From the NCBI RefSeq assembly GCF_001544915.2, contig NZ_FCOE02000003.1, positions 186,001-250,000 on the forward strand: DNA of 64,000 nucleotides. The letters run 5' to 3'. Below are positions 27,378-36,020 of the stretch, in pieces. The DNA comes from Caballeronia pedi (GTDB taxonomy: Bacteria; Pseudomonadota; Gammaproteobacteria; Burkholderiales; Burkholderiaceae). The notes under the pieces are model-generated. The model saw only the letters and a program-made list of their open reading frames with translations. It was not told the DNA's origin and did no database searches. Numbering within the stretch: the first letter of the stretch is position 1; every line of letters begins with the position of its first letter. A program made the translations under genes and the position numbers.

Positions 27378-28583
27378 TTACGCGTTCAAGAACCGTTGCC
27401 ACTCTTCTTCAAGAGAATCAGCGTGGGAAGGGGTCGTCGTACTGACAAAGGGCTTCGCGAACTTCCGGTCCACCTTCTGCTGTGTCGCTTTCAGGTTTTC
27501 GACTTGGTCGGAGGACCAGTTATGCGCCGTCGCATACTCGACTGCGAGGTCCATATTCGGACCAGCATATCCGCGGTCGCGCGCTTGCATCGCCCGGTAC
27601 TCACCGTCTAAGAAGTAGTTGAGCATCTTATACACGGTGTTCTCATTGCCCCTGCTTTTCACCTGGGACGCGATATACGCGCCATGTCCCCATTTGTAGT
27701 AACCCTCTTCGGTGTACGCGTAGCGGGTCGTGCCATTGCCCAACTTCAGGTTTGCTTCGCGGACAGCGGGCTCCCAGCAATTAACCACGTCGACCTCGCG
27801 GTTCGCGAGAAGCTGAATCTGTTGCTCGAAGGAGCCGACCAAGGTACGAAATTGTCCAGCTTTCTTGCGAGCAACCAGGAAGTCGACCACAGTCTTGGCC
27901 TCTGCCTGAGATAAGTCCGCAGGGTCCGCAATCTTTGCCTTACCGGTCGATTTCAAATAAAGCGCTGCAACGCCAATCGAATAATTCCAGGTGTTGTCGT
28001 ACCCAACACGGCCCCGGGTGCGTTCGTCCTCGAATACGGTCTTCCATGAAAGGTCTGCACTACCGTCCGCCTTCACGCCCAGTTTGTCTGGGAAATAGCC
28101 AAAGCTGTCGGCGTTTCCTATCACCGGAACGCCGTACTGCTTTTTATCTTTCCCGACGACGACGGCCGAACGTTTCCACACATCCGGCGTACGTTGCCAA
28201 AGCTTGAGATTCGGGTTCTTCTCGTCGATAACCAGATAGGCACCCTGGGGCCCGAGAATGTTCTGGGTGCCACCCTCGAAGATGAAGATATCCGCCTTGT
28301 TTCCCATCTGCGAAGCCAAGATGTCGCGCATATAGACGCCGACATCGTTATTGGAGCCGATGTACTGCATCGTCAGACCGGTCGACTTCTGAAGCAGCGA
28401 CCAATCTTTCAGTTGTGCTGTCGTCACGCCGTAAGCGCGAACCGTTTGAGAGTCAGCCGCCGCTGCGACGCGACTAAAGCCAAGCGTTCCGGTGAGGGCG
28501 AGTGCGCCGGTTGCAGCCAGGCCTTTCAGCATGTCGCGCCGAACCAGGTCAAGCTGCGAAGTAGTGGAATGGCGGTCTTTCAT
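27378..28583 (-). CDS. Tat-exported extracellular solute-binding protein, PotD-like
   Basis: 401 residues. A twin-arginine leader (VRRDMLKGLAATGALALTG, then AAAAD cleavage region) shows folded export, common for this Burkholderiales family. The mature protein has the type-I/PotD plan with the ligand-lobe segments NWWEPAV-like (VNCWEPAV) and a C-terminal hinge. The ligand is unknown; the operon suggests a cyclic amide, lactam or amine. It lies between the ATPase and permease genes. Confidence 0.88.
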   Translation of the reverse strand: MKDRHSTTSQLDLVRRDMLKGLAATGALALTGTLGFSRVAAAADSQTVRAYGVTTAQLKDWSLLQKSTGLTMQYIGSNNDVGVYMRDILASQMGNKADIFIFEGGTQNILGPQGAYLVIDEKNPNLKLWQRTPDVWKRSAVVVGKDKKQYGVPVIGNADSFGYFPDKLGVKADGSADLSWKTVFEDERTRGRVGYDNTWNYSIGVAALYLKSTGKAKIADPADLSQAEAKTVVDFLVARKKAGQFRTLVGSFEQQIQLLANREVDVVNCWEPAVREANLKLGNGTTRYAYTEEGYYKWGHGAYIASQVKSRGNENTVYKMLNYFLDGEYRAMQARDRGYAGPNMDLAVEYATAHNWSSDQVENLKATQQKVDRKFAKPFVSTTTPSHADSLEEEWQRFLNA

Positions 28584-28614
28584 GGTCGAACCTCTCTGGC
28601 GACTGTCCGATTGG

Positions 28615-29811
28615 TTAGTGGGGAAGAATTACGCAGTCTTGTGTGCGACAGGTCACTGCGTTGAAGCTTCCGGGGGTGGCGCTCTGGTCCCACGTTCGAA
28701 TCTTCAACCGGGTCGAATCAATTGTCTGGGCCGTCTGGTCGGTGTACTTGCCTCGATAAACATGCTCGGCCGGCTGGCACGCGATGACATTGCTTGCATT
28801 TGGCTCCCCCGCTCGACTGACCGGCGTAAGGCGCTCTGCCCTGACGGCGAATAGCGCTGTGTCGCCTTTGTGCAGTTGGGACTCGCGAGCGCAAATGCCG
28901 CGCAGCGTTGTACCCTTAAAGTCAACTTCAGCTTCACCGCTTTCGCTGACCGACCTGACAGTGCATGGCAGAACGTTATCGAAACCCATGAACTCGGCTG
29001 CAAAGCGGCTTGAGGGCCGGTCGAAGAGTTCTTCCGGGGTGCCGCATTGCTCAATGCGGCCACGGCGCATCAGGACGATGCGGTCACTCATCGTGAGTGC
29101 CTCCTCCTGACTGTGCGTGATGTAGATGAACGTCATGCCGAGAGCGCGATGAATTTCGACGAGCTCAGCCTGCATGTCGTACCGAAGCTTTTCGTCGAGC
29201 GCACCGAGCGGCTCGTCGAGCAACAAGATTGCGGGGCGCGTGACGATGGCTCTTGCGAGCGCAACCCGCTGACGTTCGCCCCCGGAGAGCTGCCCGATAC
29301 GCCGGGTTCCCTTAGCAGAGAGACGGACCATTGCCAACGCGTCATTTGCTTGCCGACGCGCTTCTTCTTTTTCAACTCCGCGAAGTTTTAAGCCGTAGCA
29401 CACGTTCTCTTCGACAGACATGTGGGGAAAGAGCGCGTAGCTTTGGAACACTGTCGTGCAGTTCCGCTTCGCAGCTGGAACGTCACGTACGTCAACGCCG
29501 TCGAGCGATAGTTCAGCTGCGTGGGATACCTTTTCAAGACCAGAGATGACGCGCAGAAACGTTGTCTTGCCAGAGCCGCTTTCCCCAAGAATAGTGAGGA
29601 ATTCGCCCCGCCTTACGTCTAGCGAGACGTGGTCAAGTGCTGTGACTGGGCCATATTGATGCACCAAGTCCACAGCTCGAAGAATGAAGTCGTCGGGTCC
29701 CTTGGAGCGAATGTGCACTCCACGGACTTCCGTCTCCGGGCGTGCAGCAAGGCCCATGGAAGCAACCAGCGTGTTCGCGTATCCGGTTCCTTCACTACGC
29801 ATTTTCAACAT
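28615..29811 (-). CDS. ABC importer ATPase, PotA-like
   Basis: 398 residues. Walker A GESGSGKTT, Q-loop FQSYALFPH, signature LSGGERQR, Walker B ILLLDEPLGALD and the switch His (YITHSQEEA) are all present, followed by a TOBE domain. It overlaps the chaperonin stop by seven bases (ATGTTGA). A second in-frame ATG lies three codons in. Confidence 0.93.
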   Translation of the reverse strand: MLKMRSEGTGYANTLVASMGLAARPETEVRGVHIRSKGPDDFILRAVDLVHQYGPVTALDHVSLDVRRGEFLTILGESGSGKTTFLRVISGLEKVSHAAELSLDGVDVRDVPAAKRNCTTVFQSYALFPHMSVEENVCYGLKLRGVEKEEARRQANDALAMVRLSAKGTRRIGQLSGGERQRVALARAIVTRPAILLLDEPLGALDEKLRYDMQAELVEIHRALGMTFIYITHSQEEALTMSDRIVLMRRGRIEQCGTPEELFDRPSSRFAAEFMGFDNVLPCTVRSVSESGEAEVDFKGTTLRGICARESQLHKGDTALFAVRAERLTPVSRAGEPNASNVIACQPAEHVYRGKYTDQTAQTIDSTRLKIRTWDQSATPGSFNAVTCRTQDCVILPH

Positions 29812-31313
29812 ATCAAAACCTCTACGGTCAACATGGTTGCAGCGAGAGAGACTGCGTGCTGCAGGATGGCAAGGGTGGTCGACATAGGGTCAATCGGCCG
29901 ATATCTGACTTCGGCGTCGCCGAGAGAGTCTCCTGCGTTCTTGGAGATTTGGGCGGCTACTGCGCCGGCGCCGGCAGCGACGCAGGCGATTGCAGCGCGT
30001 CGCAAATCACTCGGTGTGTCAAGACCAAGCTTTGCAAGCGAGTCCGCGACTGACTTGAAAGCTACGCCTCCTCCTGGCACGACGCCTGACTCGTCGACGG
30101 CTTTCAGTGCCGCAAGCGCGGCGTATGCGCCGTCGACTCGCTGCTCCGCTTCCCAGTGGCTCTGAGCGCCGACGTACAGAACGGCACAGTCGCCTGCGAG
30201 TCGAGCCGAACGTCGGAGCAGCTTCTCGCGGTCCAACTCAAGGTATTGCTGCTTCTGAGCCTGAGCGAGTACGAGAGTGCGGCGCTGGCGGATAGTCTCT
30301 GCGTCGCCTTTAGGTTCTGAGAAGATTGCACGCCCACCTTCGACAACCAGCCGGGACGCGCTCCCTAGCATCGAGGGCCGGACGTTTCCGATTGCCGTTC
30401 CTGTCTCTTCGCTGATGACCGTGGCGCCCGTTGAAACACAGAGGTCGTCGAGGACATGTATTGCCTGCTCGCCGACCTCTGCGGGAACGAGCCCAAGAAC
30501 ATGCATTCGCAGAGCAGCACGATTGGCCGCGAGCGTGCCACGAGCAACACCTTCAAATCCACGCGCAACGATGGCCAGCGATTTTCCGCGTGATGCAAAC
30601 TGGTCGAGAATGCGTGCCAATGAGCCAAAATCACTGATTACCTCATTGACTACAAGTACATGGACGGAATCCATCTCGAAGCGAAGGCCCTGCTCCTCAA
30701 CTGATGCGCCAATAGTTTCGGGAAGCACATCAAGGCAATAGCCGGAATAGCGCTCAATATCGATGTCTGAGCCACGCGCCTGCTGCACGTCAATTGCGCC
30801 TCGTTCGGGAAGGTCGGAGTACAAGGCTGCAATGGCCCGTGCGAGCTCCTCATCCATGCAAGCGGACAGGGCCACGTCTAGATTGTTCGACTCCCTACAT
30901 TTCTGAGCTTCTACAAGTGCAGGTAACTCAGTCTGCAACTGGAGGATGGCCTTGTTTAGAAGCGCTGGCTGAAGACCGGAAGCGATGTGCTTCGTCGCTT
31001 CTGCGTAGATTCCGACAGCCATGCAAGCGGTGCGAGCGGTACCATCTCCCAACTCACGCTTCGTCTGCCACAAAGCGTCTTTCAGAATTCGAAGAGCAAC
31101 CGATGCGGCGCCGGAGTCGTTCGTGATACGACGAGCGATATCAAGTCCGGAAGCGCTATAAATGGGACTACCGGAACCACCATCGAACATTAGTCCGAGC
31201 CCGTAGGGGCCGAGCGAAGAGCCAATGGCACGCGTGCCTGTTCGCAGAGCGCGCAGAATCAGCTCGCGCGCGCGCTCTCCAGTGACGATAGTTGATGTAT
31301 TCAAGGCTTGCAT
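29805..31313 (-). CDS. Divergent GroEL-like (Cpn60) chaperonin in the pxp operon
   Basis: 502 residues, homologous to GroEL over its length but far from a housekeeping copy. SSLGPYGLGLMFD replaces the canonical T-L-G-P-K-G-R-N-V, and ELGDGTART keeps the ATPase Asp of D-G-T-T-T. The usual D-G-V-S-V-A-R-E is here SGLDIARR, so the first catalytic Asp (Asp52 of GroEL) is Ser. EQRVDGAYAALAALKAV with SGVVPGGGVA keeps the second (Asp398). The Gly-Gly-Met tail is missing and the protein is about 45 residues short. No groES lies next to it. Placement between pxpA and the importer ATPase suggests a dedicated folding or assembly factor for this operon, as known for chaperonins of some monooxygenase operons. 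Confidence 0.85.
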   Translation of the reverse strand: MQALNTSTIVTGERARELILRALRTGTRAIGSSLGPYGLGLMFDGGSGSPIYSASGLDIARRITNDSGAASVALRILKDALWQTKRELGDGTARTACMAVGIYAEATKHIASGLQPALLNKAILQLQTELPALVEAQKCRESNNLDVALSACMDEELARAIAALYSDLPERGAIDVQQARGSDIDIERYSGYCLDVLPETIGASVEEQGLRFEMDSVHVLVVNEVISDFGSLARILDQFASRGKSLAIVARGFEGVARGTLAANRAALRMHVLGLVPAEVGEQAIHVLDDLCVSTGATVISEETGTAIGNVRPSMLGSASRLVVEGGRAIFSEPKGDAETIRQRRTLVLAQAQKQQYLELDREKLLRRSARLAGDCAVLYVGAQSHWEAEQRVDGAYAALAALKAVDESGVVPGGGVAFKSVADSLAKLGLDTPSDLRRAAIACVAAGAGAVAAQISKNAGDSLGDAEVRYRPIDPMSTTLAILQHAVSLAATMLTVEVLIC

Positions 31314-31333
31314 GGCGGCGCCTCGCTAACCAG

Positions 31334-32059
31334 TCAGAGTCGGTTGGACACTGCTTCGAAGACAGCTTTCGCAAGTGGTAGCGCGCCAGGCGTGTCGCTG
31401 TGCACACAGATGGAATCGATTGCGACGGGCACCGATTTGCCGTTAATCGAAACTGCGGTCTTCTCACGCAACGCGCGCATGACTCGAGAGACTGCATCTT
31501 CCGGCGCGACGGCCTCGTGAATCATCGTGATGATTTGTCGAGCGTCATCGTCGTAGTCCAGGTCTGCGTAAAACTCGCACGCGTATTCGACCCCGCGCTG
31601 GTCGAATACACGCGTCATCTCGCTGTCGGTACAGGCGATGACGGGCAACTTGAGCGCAGTCGCGGCATCAGCAATGCCCTCGGCGACAGGGGCGTACTTC
31701 ATAGCCATGCCCATGAGCGCGCCATGTGGCTTGATATGGGACATCTGCATACCTTCCGCATCGAGAAAGGCTTTCAGAGCTCCGGTTTGATAGAGCACAA
31801 GTGCGGCAGTGTCGCTACGGGAGAGCTTCATCTCCCGCCGTCCGAACCCTTCCCTGTCGGGAAGCCCGGGGTGCGACCCAACTTTGACACCGTGTTCCTT
31901 CGCCGCACGGACTGTTCTCCACATTACGTTTGGGTCGGAAGCGTGGAAACCGCAGGCAATGTTCGCGTGGGTTACATAGGGCATCACCGCGGCGTCGTCG
32001 CCCAAATGGTAGATGCCGAAGGCTTCGCCCATGTCGCAGTTGATGGTCAAGTTTTTCAT
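31334..32059 (-). CDS. pxpA: LamB/YcsF family protein, PxpA (5-oxoprolinase subunit A)
   Basis: First gene of the ten-gene operon. 241 residues from the ATG at 32059 (AAAGGA seven bases upstream). Family motifs: LTINCDMGEAFG at the N-terminus, HANIACGFHASDP, VGSHPGLPDREGFGRR, and SHIKPHGALMG with metal-type His residues. In PxpABC this subunit carries the final hydrolysis of phosphorylated 5-oxoproline. Two ATATATCA-containing sites upstream may control it and the divergent kinase gene. Confidence 0.92.
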   Translation of the reverse strand: MKNLTINCDMGEAFGIYHLGDDAAVMPYVTHANIACGFHASDPNVMWRTVRAAKEHGVKVGSHPGLPDREGFGRREMKLSRSDTAALVLYQTGALKAFLDAEGMQMSHIKPHGALMGMAMKYAPVAEGIADAATALKLPVIACTDSEMTRVFDQRGVEYACEFYADLDYDDDARQIITMIHEAVAPEDAVSRVMRALREKTAVSINGKSVPVAIDSICVHSDTPGALPLAKAVFEAVSNRL

Positions 32060-32193
32060 CAAAGTTCCTTTCGACGCCCTACCGTCGGGGACAGTCAGAG
32101 CGCCGTGGTAATCGCTTCCTTTGCCAGGAAGCAGCACGATGGACTTGAATCGGCTCAGCCTCGACCCACAGTGTCAGCCCGGCGAGTCATGCG

Positions 32194-32208
32194 AGATATG
32201 ATATATCG
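32194..32208. promoter_or_regulatory. Candidate GntR site upstream of pxpA
   Basis: AGATATGATATATCGCG around 32194-32210 contains the core ATATAT with TATG/CGCG flanks; read on the minus strand it gives GATATATCATATC. It shares the ATATATCA core with the sites at 32403 and 35933. Position is 130-150 bases before the pxpA start codon. Confidence 0.45.
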
Positions 32209-32402
32209 CGTTTGCCCGAAAAAAAATAAAAATCGACGGGTTTTTTAGTCCAGTCGCCTCGCTGAAAACCCTAATGTCGCCAATCATCAATCTAGCTGCG
32301 TCGCCTTAAAACCCTTATCTCGTAAGCGTTTCCGCAGATTTTCGATTCCCGAACATGACCAGGTTCGACACGTTTGCTCAAAAAGTTTGCTCCGTCGTTA
32401 GT

Positions 32403-32420
32403 GACATCATATATCATGTC
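32403..32420. promoter_or_regulatory. Candidate GntR operator before the kinase gene
   Basis: GACATCATATATCATGTC is an 18-bp dyad matching its own reverse complement at 16 of 18 positions. It ends 41 bases before the kinase start codon. The same core (TCATATATCA) appears at 35936-35945 upstream of the GntR gene, so the GntR protein at 34943 is the natural candidate to bind it. Confidence 0.6.
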
Positions 32421-32461
32421 GCAGCATGACGGCGCGCACTTTTCCCGAGTCCGGAGATACC

Positions 32462-33541
32462 ATGGACGGTGTACAAACCAATGCGATGAGCCAGGCTGAC
32501 AGGCTCGAAAGCGGCATCCTAAGCGTTGCTTCCGAGGAGGTTTCGCTAGCTACAGCAGAAGAACTGACCTACCAGCATTTCGGAATTGGTGGGACTGCGT
32601 CTCGCTTGACAAGTGAGCGCGACCAGAACTTCAAGATTGCCTCTGACGACGGTAGAGAGTACGCACTGCGCATCACAAATCACGCTGAAGACCCTTCTGT
32701 GAACGACTTGCAGGTGTCTGCGCTGCAACATATCGAGCAAGTCGACCCACTGATTCCCGTTCCACGCGTGTTCCCGGCATTGAATGGCCAGTCGCATCTA
32801 CGTTTGCCTTTTGAAGAAGGCCGACTCCGCGCCGTGCGGCTCCTCTCCTACTTGCCGGGCATGCCCCTGAACACCGTTGAGCGCACGCCTCGGCATAGAA
32901 CCGAACTCGGAAGCCACCTCGCGAAGCTCGATTTGGCGCTTAAAGACTTTTCTCATCATGCCGCCGGCCATGTACTGGCTTGGGACATACAGCATGCGAG
33001 CAGCGTACGACCGCTAGTCGACGGTATTGCTGACCCCGAACGTCGAGAATTAGTAGGGAGTTTCCTGGCTTCGTTCGAGGCGCGTGCCAAGCCAGTACTT
33101 CCGACACTTCGCGCACAGGTCATCCACAACGACCTGAATTTCTACAACGTTCTGGTTGACCCGAACGAAAAGGAACGGTTGGTCGGGATTCTGGACTTCG
33201 GTGACATGGTGTTCAGTCCGCTTGTTGTAGACGTGGCGGTTGGAGCTTCATATCACATGAACACCGCTGACGACCCGTGGGACGCCGTAGCGGAGTTCGT
33301 GTCCACATATAACGCCGTCTCTCCGCTGGAGCGGCGCGAGGTTGATTTGCTGTATGACCTGATTGCTGCTCGCTTCGTGGTGACCGTGGCGATTACTGGT
33401 TGGCGAGCAGAGCGACACCCCGAGAACAGCACTTACATTCTCAAGAACAACGCTGCCGCTTGGCGCGGCCTTGCACATCTATCAACCCTCTCACGCGACA
33501 TCGCGCAACGCAGGTTGCGGATGGCGTGCAATATGGAGTAA
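32462..33541 (+). CDS. APH-family kinase, hydroxylysine-kinase-like
   Basis: A 359-residue aminoglycoside-phosphotransferase fold. The catalytic loop is VIHNDLNFYNVLV (H-x-D-x4-N) and the metal Asp is in GILDFGD. Small-molecule kinases of this type include hydroxylysine kinase, ethanolamine and choline kinases. The next gene, six bases downstream, is a class-III PLP enzyme, the exact pairing used to break down hydroxylysine (kinase then phospho-lyase). The ATG at 32462 has CGGAGA just upstream; an ATG at 32426 lies closer to the operator. A paralogous pair sits at 41523-43960. Confidence 0.85.
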   Translation: MDGVQTNAMSQADRLESGILSVASEEVSLATAEELTYQHFGIGGTASRLTSERDQNFKIASDDGREYALRITNHAEDPSVNDLQVSALQHIEQVDPLIPVPRVFPALNGQSHLRLPFEEGRLRAVRLLSYLPGMPLNTVERTPRHRTELGSHLAKLDLALKDFSHHAAGHVLAWDIQHASSVRPLVDGIADPERRELVGSFLASFEARAKPVLPTLRAQVIHNDLNFYNVLVDPNEKERLVGILDFGDMVFSPLVVDVAVGASYHMNTADDPWDAVAEFVSTYNAVSPLERREVDLLYDLIAARFVVTVAITGWRAERHPENSTYILKNNAAAWRGLAHLSTLSRDIAQRRLRMACNME

Positions 33542-33547
33542 CGAGCG

Positions 33548-34885
33548 ATGGTTAAACCACTGATGGTCAACGCCTTCAATCCTGCGAAGGCGGAGAATTT
33601 AAATGCGGATTTGCGCGCGCTACTCGCGCGCAGGCAACGCGTATTGGGCCCCTCATACAAGCTCTTCTACGAGGAGCCGATTCATCTGGTGCGCGCTGAA
33701 GGCGTCTACATGTATGACTCGCAAGGGAACCGCTACCTCGATGTTTACAACAATGTTCCGTCTGTGGGCCATTGTCATCCGCACGTTGTCGAAGCAATCA
33801 CAAAGCAGGTTGCAACGCTCAACACGCATACTCGGTACCTTCACGAACTCATTCTGACTTACGCGGAGAAGCTGATTGGGACGTTCCCTTCAGAGCTCTC
33901 GAACGTAATGTTCACGTGTACTGGCAGCGAGACGTCCGACTTGGCATTGCGCGTCGCGCGCAACTTCACGGGCGGGACAGGCGTCATTGTGACCGAGACT
34001 GCTTATCATGGTATTACCTCGGCGGTCTCGGAAATCTCACCATCTCTGGGTGACAACGTTCCGCTTGGCCAACATGTTCGTACGGTTCCGGCGCCTGACC
34101 CGCTACGCGGTGGAGGAGAGGATGTCGGCGCAACTTTTGCCAAGAACGTACAGGCGGCCATCGACGACCTAAATCGCCATGGCATAAGGGTAGCGGCGCT
34201 CATCGTCGATACGATTTTCTCAAGCGATGGGGTCTACGCTGACCCGGCAGGCTTCCTCGCGCCGGCCGTCGAAGCCGTTCGTCGAGCGGGCGGCGTTTTC
34301 ATCGCCGATGAAGTGCAACCGGGATTCGGCAGAACAGGTGACGCAATGTGGGGCTTTATGCGTCATGGCGTCGTGGCCGACCTGGTCATCATGGGTAAAC
34401 CGATGGGCAATGGCCTGCCCATTGCTGGGTTGATAGCGAAACCCGAAGTGCTTCAAGACTTCGCGCTCAAGGCGCGATATTTCAACACATTTGGGGGAAA
34501 TCCGGTCTGCTGCGCCGCGGGGCTGGCAGTGCTCGAGGTAATGGAACGCGAGCAATTGATGCAAAACGCCAAAACCACCGGCAGCTACATGAAGCAAGGG
34601 CTCGCTGAACTCTCAAAGCGGTACCCATCTATTGGCCAAGTCCGCGGGGCAGGCTTCTTCATGGGCGTTGACTTGGTGAAGGACCGAGAAACGCAGGAGC
34701 CTGACCCCGACTTCGCAATCCGACTGGTCAACGGACTGCGAAAGCGCTTCGTCCTTATCGGCGCCTCCGGTCCGGAAGGACATGTGTTGAAGATTCGTCC
34801 GCCGCTTCCATTCTCTCGCGAAAACGCCGACCAATTCCTCAACGCCATGGAAGATACGATTCGGGAGGAGTCTGCCCGCTTATGA
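33548..34885 (+). CDS. Class-III PLP enzyme, aminotransferase or phospho-lyase
   Basis: 445 residues, fold type I. The cofactor Lys is in [12 protein letters not shown] and the phosphate-binding segment is [16 protein letters not shown]; the Asp for the pyridine nitrogen is in [12 protein letters not shown]. The P-S-Y-K-L-F-Y start and D-x-Y-N-N-V region resemble the ethanolamine-phosphate and 5-phosphohydroxylysine phospho-lyases (AGXT2L1/L2) rather than omega-aminotransferases. GGAG precedes the ATG and the kinase stop is six bases away. Confidence 0.88.
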   Translation: MVKPLMVNAFNPAKAENLNADLRALLARRQRVLGPSYKLFYEEPIHLVRAEGVYMYDSQGNRYLDVYNNVPSVGHCHPHVVEAITKQVATLNTHTRYLHELILTYAEKLIGTFPSELSNVMFTCTGSETSDLALRVARNFTGGTGVIVTETAYHGITSAVSEISPSLGDNVPLGQHVRTVPAPDPLRGGGEDVGATFAKNVQAAIDDLNRHGIRVAALIVDTIFSSDGVYADPAGFLAPAVEAVRRAGGVFIADEVQPGFGRTGDAMWGFMRHGVVADLVIMGKPMGNGLPIAGLIAKPEVLQDFALKARYFNTFGGNPVCCAAGLAVLEVMEREQLMQNAKTTGSYMKQGLAELSKRYPSIGQVRGAGFFMGVDLVKDRETQEPDPDFAIRLVNGLRKRFVLIGASGPEGHVLKIRPPLPFSRENADQFLNAMEDTIREESARL

Positions 34886-34890
34886 AATGA

Positions 34891-34915
34891 AAAAGGGTAG
34901 CTCCGCTACCCTTTT
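34891..34915. terminator. Bidirectional terminator hairpin
   Basis: AAAAGGGTAGC (34891-34901) pairs perfectly with GCTACCCTTTT (34905-34915) over a three-base loop. T runs on one strand and A runs on the other suit termination of both the class-III PLP gene and the convergent GntR gene. Confidence 0.85.
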
Positions 34916-34942
34916 CCTTGCTCAATTGGGACGCCCCCAACG

Positions 34943-35737
34943 TTAGGAACGTCCAACCTTGCGAGGTGCGACACTGCGAAGGGGTTGTCTGACCGAAGTA
35001 ACGGCCAGCTTGCGGACCCCAGTGCCTGGCTCTGTCTCAGCTTGTGTGGGCAGACCAGCTTCGACCCCTTCTGAAACCAGTGACTGCAGCCTCGATATCA
35101 AGGCGTTTTCTGCTGCGACCAAGTCCTCTACAAGCTTCTGCCTCACTGCATCTTCGTCACCAGCCTCGATGGCCTCGACCAGTTCGCGATGATGCACATT
35201 GGCATGTTCACCGCCGTAGTCTGGGTCCTCAAGCAGGCCGTAAAACACCGGCCCGACCTGCCCCCATAGTCCCTGAATCATTTCGAGTAGCCGCGGCGAA
35301 TTGGCCCGCTCATAGATAGCGAAGTGAAACTTCTCATTGAGTTCGCGATAAGCTGTCTTGTCTCCACGCTCGATTGCGCCGTCCATGGAGGCTAGCAGCT
35401 TCTTCAACCGAGCAACATCCGACGCCTTAAAGAAGCGAGTCGCCATCTGTGCAGCGAGTCCTTCCAGTTCGAAACGGATTCGATACAGCTCTCCGAACGC
35501 CGTAGGCGACAAAGTCGGAACGACGATGGAGCGATTGGGCAACATAACAAGCAAGCGTTCCGCGACCAACCGCTGGAGCGCCTCGCGAACAGGGGTCGTC
35601 GAAATGCCATAGCGCTCCGCGAGAGAGCGGATGATGAACACTTGCCCCGGGTGAAAGGAGCCGGAAATCAAACCACCCTTAAGCAGCGCGTAAGTGCGGT
35701 CGTTCAGATTCTGATGTTCTAGTTTGTCTTGCAGCAT
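34943..35737 (-). CDS. GntR-family regulator, FadR/FCD subgroup
   Basis: 264 residues. The N-terminal winged helix-turn-helix reads IIRSLAERYGISTTPVREALQRLVAERLL; the FCD effector domain follows (RIRFELEGLAAQMA, then ELNEKFHFAIYERA and HHRELVEAIEAGD, with the His residues of the metal site), and a basic C-terminal tail. A TATCATATATCAC site lies in its own upstream region, and the same core occurs before pxpA and the kinase gene, so it probably controls both divergent operons and itself. Confidence 0.9.
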   Translation of the reverse strand: MLQDKLEHQNLNDRTYALLKGGLISGSFHPGQVFIIRSLAERYGISTTPVREALQRLVAERLLVMLPNRSIVVPTLSPTAFGELYRIRFELEGLAAQMATRFFKASDVARLKKLLASMDGAIERGDKTAYRELNEKFHFAIYERANSPRLLEMIQGLWGQVGPVFYGLLEDPDYGGEHANVHHRELVEAIEAGDEDAVRQKLVEDLVAAENALISRLQSLVSEGVEAGLPTQAETEPGTGVRKLAVTSVRQPLRSVAPRKVGRS

Positions 35738-35932
35738 ATAAGAGGCTTCCCTCGACCCTTACGAAAAGCTGCTGCACAGGGTCATAGCAGCAAGTAGACG
35801 CGTTTTTTGGATGTCGAGCCGCCTACCAAGGGCACGCTTGCTCCGCCACGCGGCCCATTCCCGTGCGTAGTCTGGAGCGTCACTACCGCGCGCAACCACA
35901 GGTCTGCTCGGAAAAAGACCAGCATTCGTGTT

Positions 35933-35947
35933 GTATCATATATCACG
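35933..35947. promoter_or_regulatory. Candidate GntR autoregulatory site
   Basis: GTATCATATATCACG contains the TCATATATCA core shared with 32406-32417. It lies about 200 bases upstream of the GntR start codon. Autoregulation is usual for FCD regulators; binding here is inferred. Confidence 0.45.
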
Positions 35948-36020
35948 ATTTGGAACAATTCTAGGCGGGCAACCACGAGATTTGCGGTCCACATTGACTT
36001 CTGTCGTCAGCGCGGCCCGC

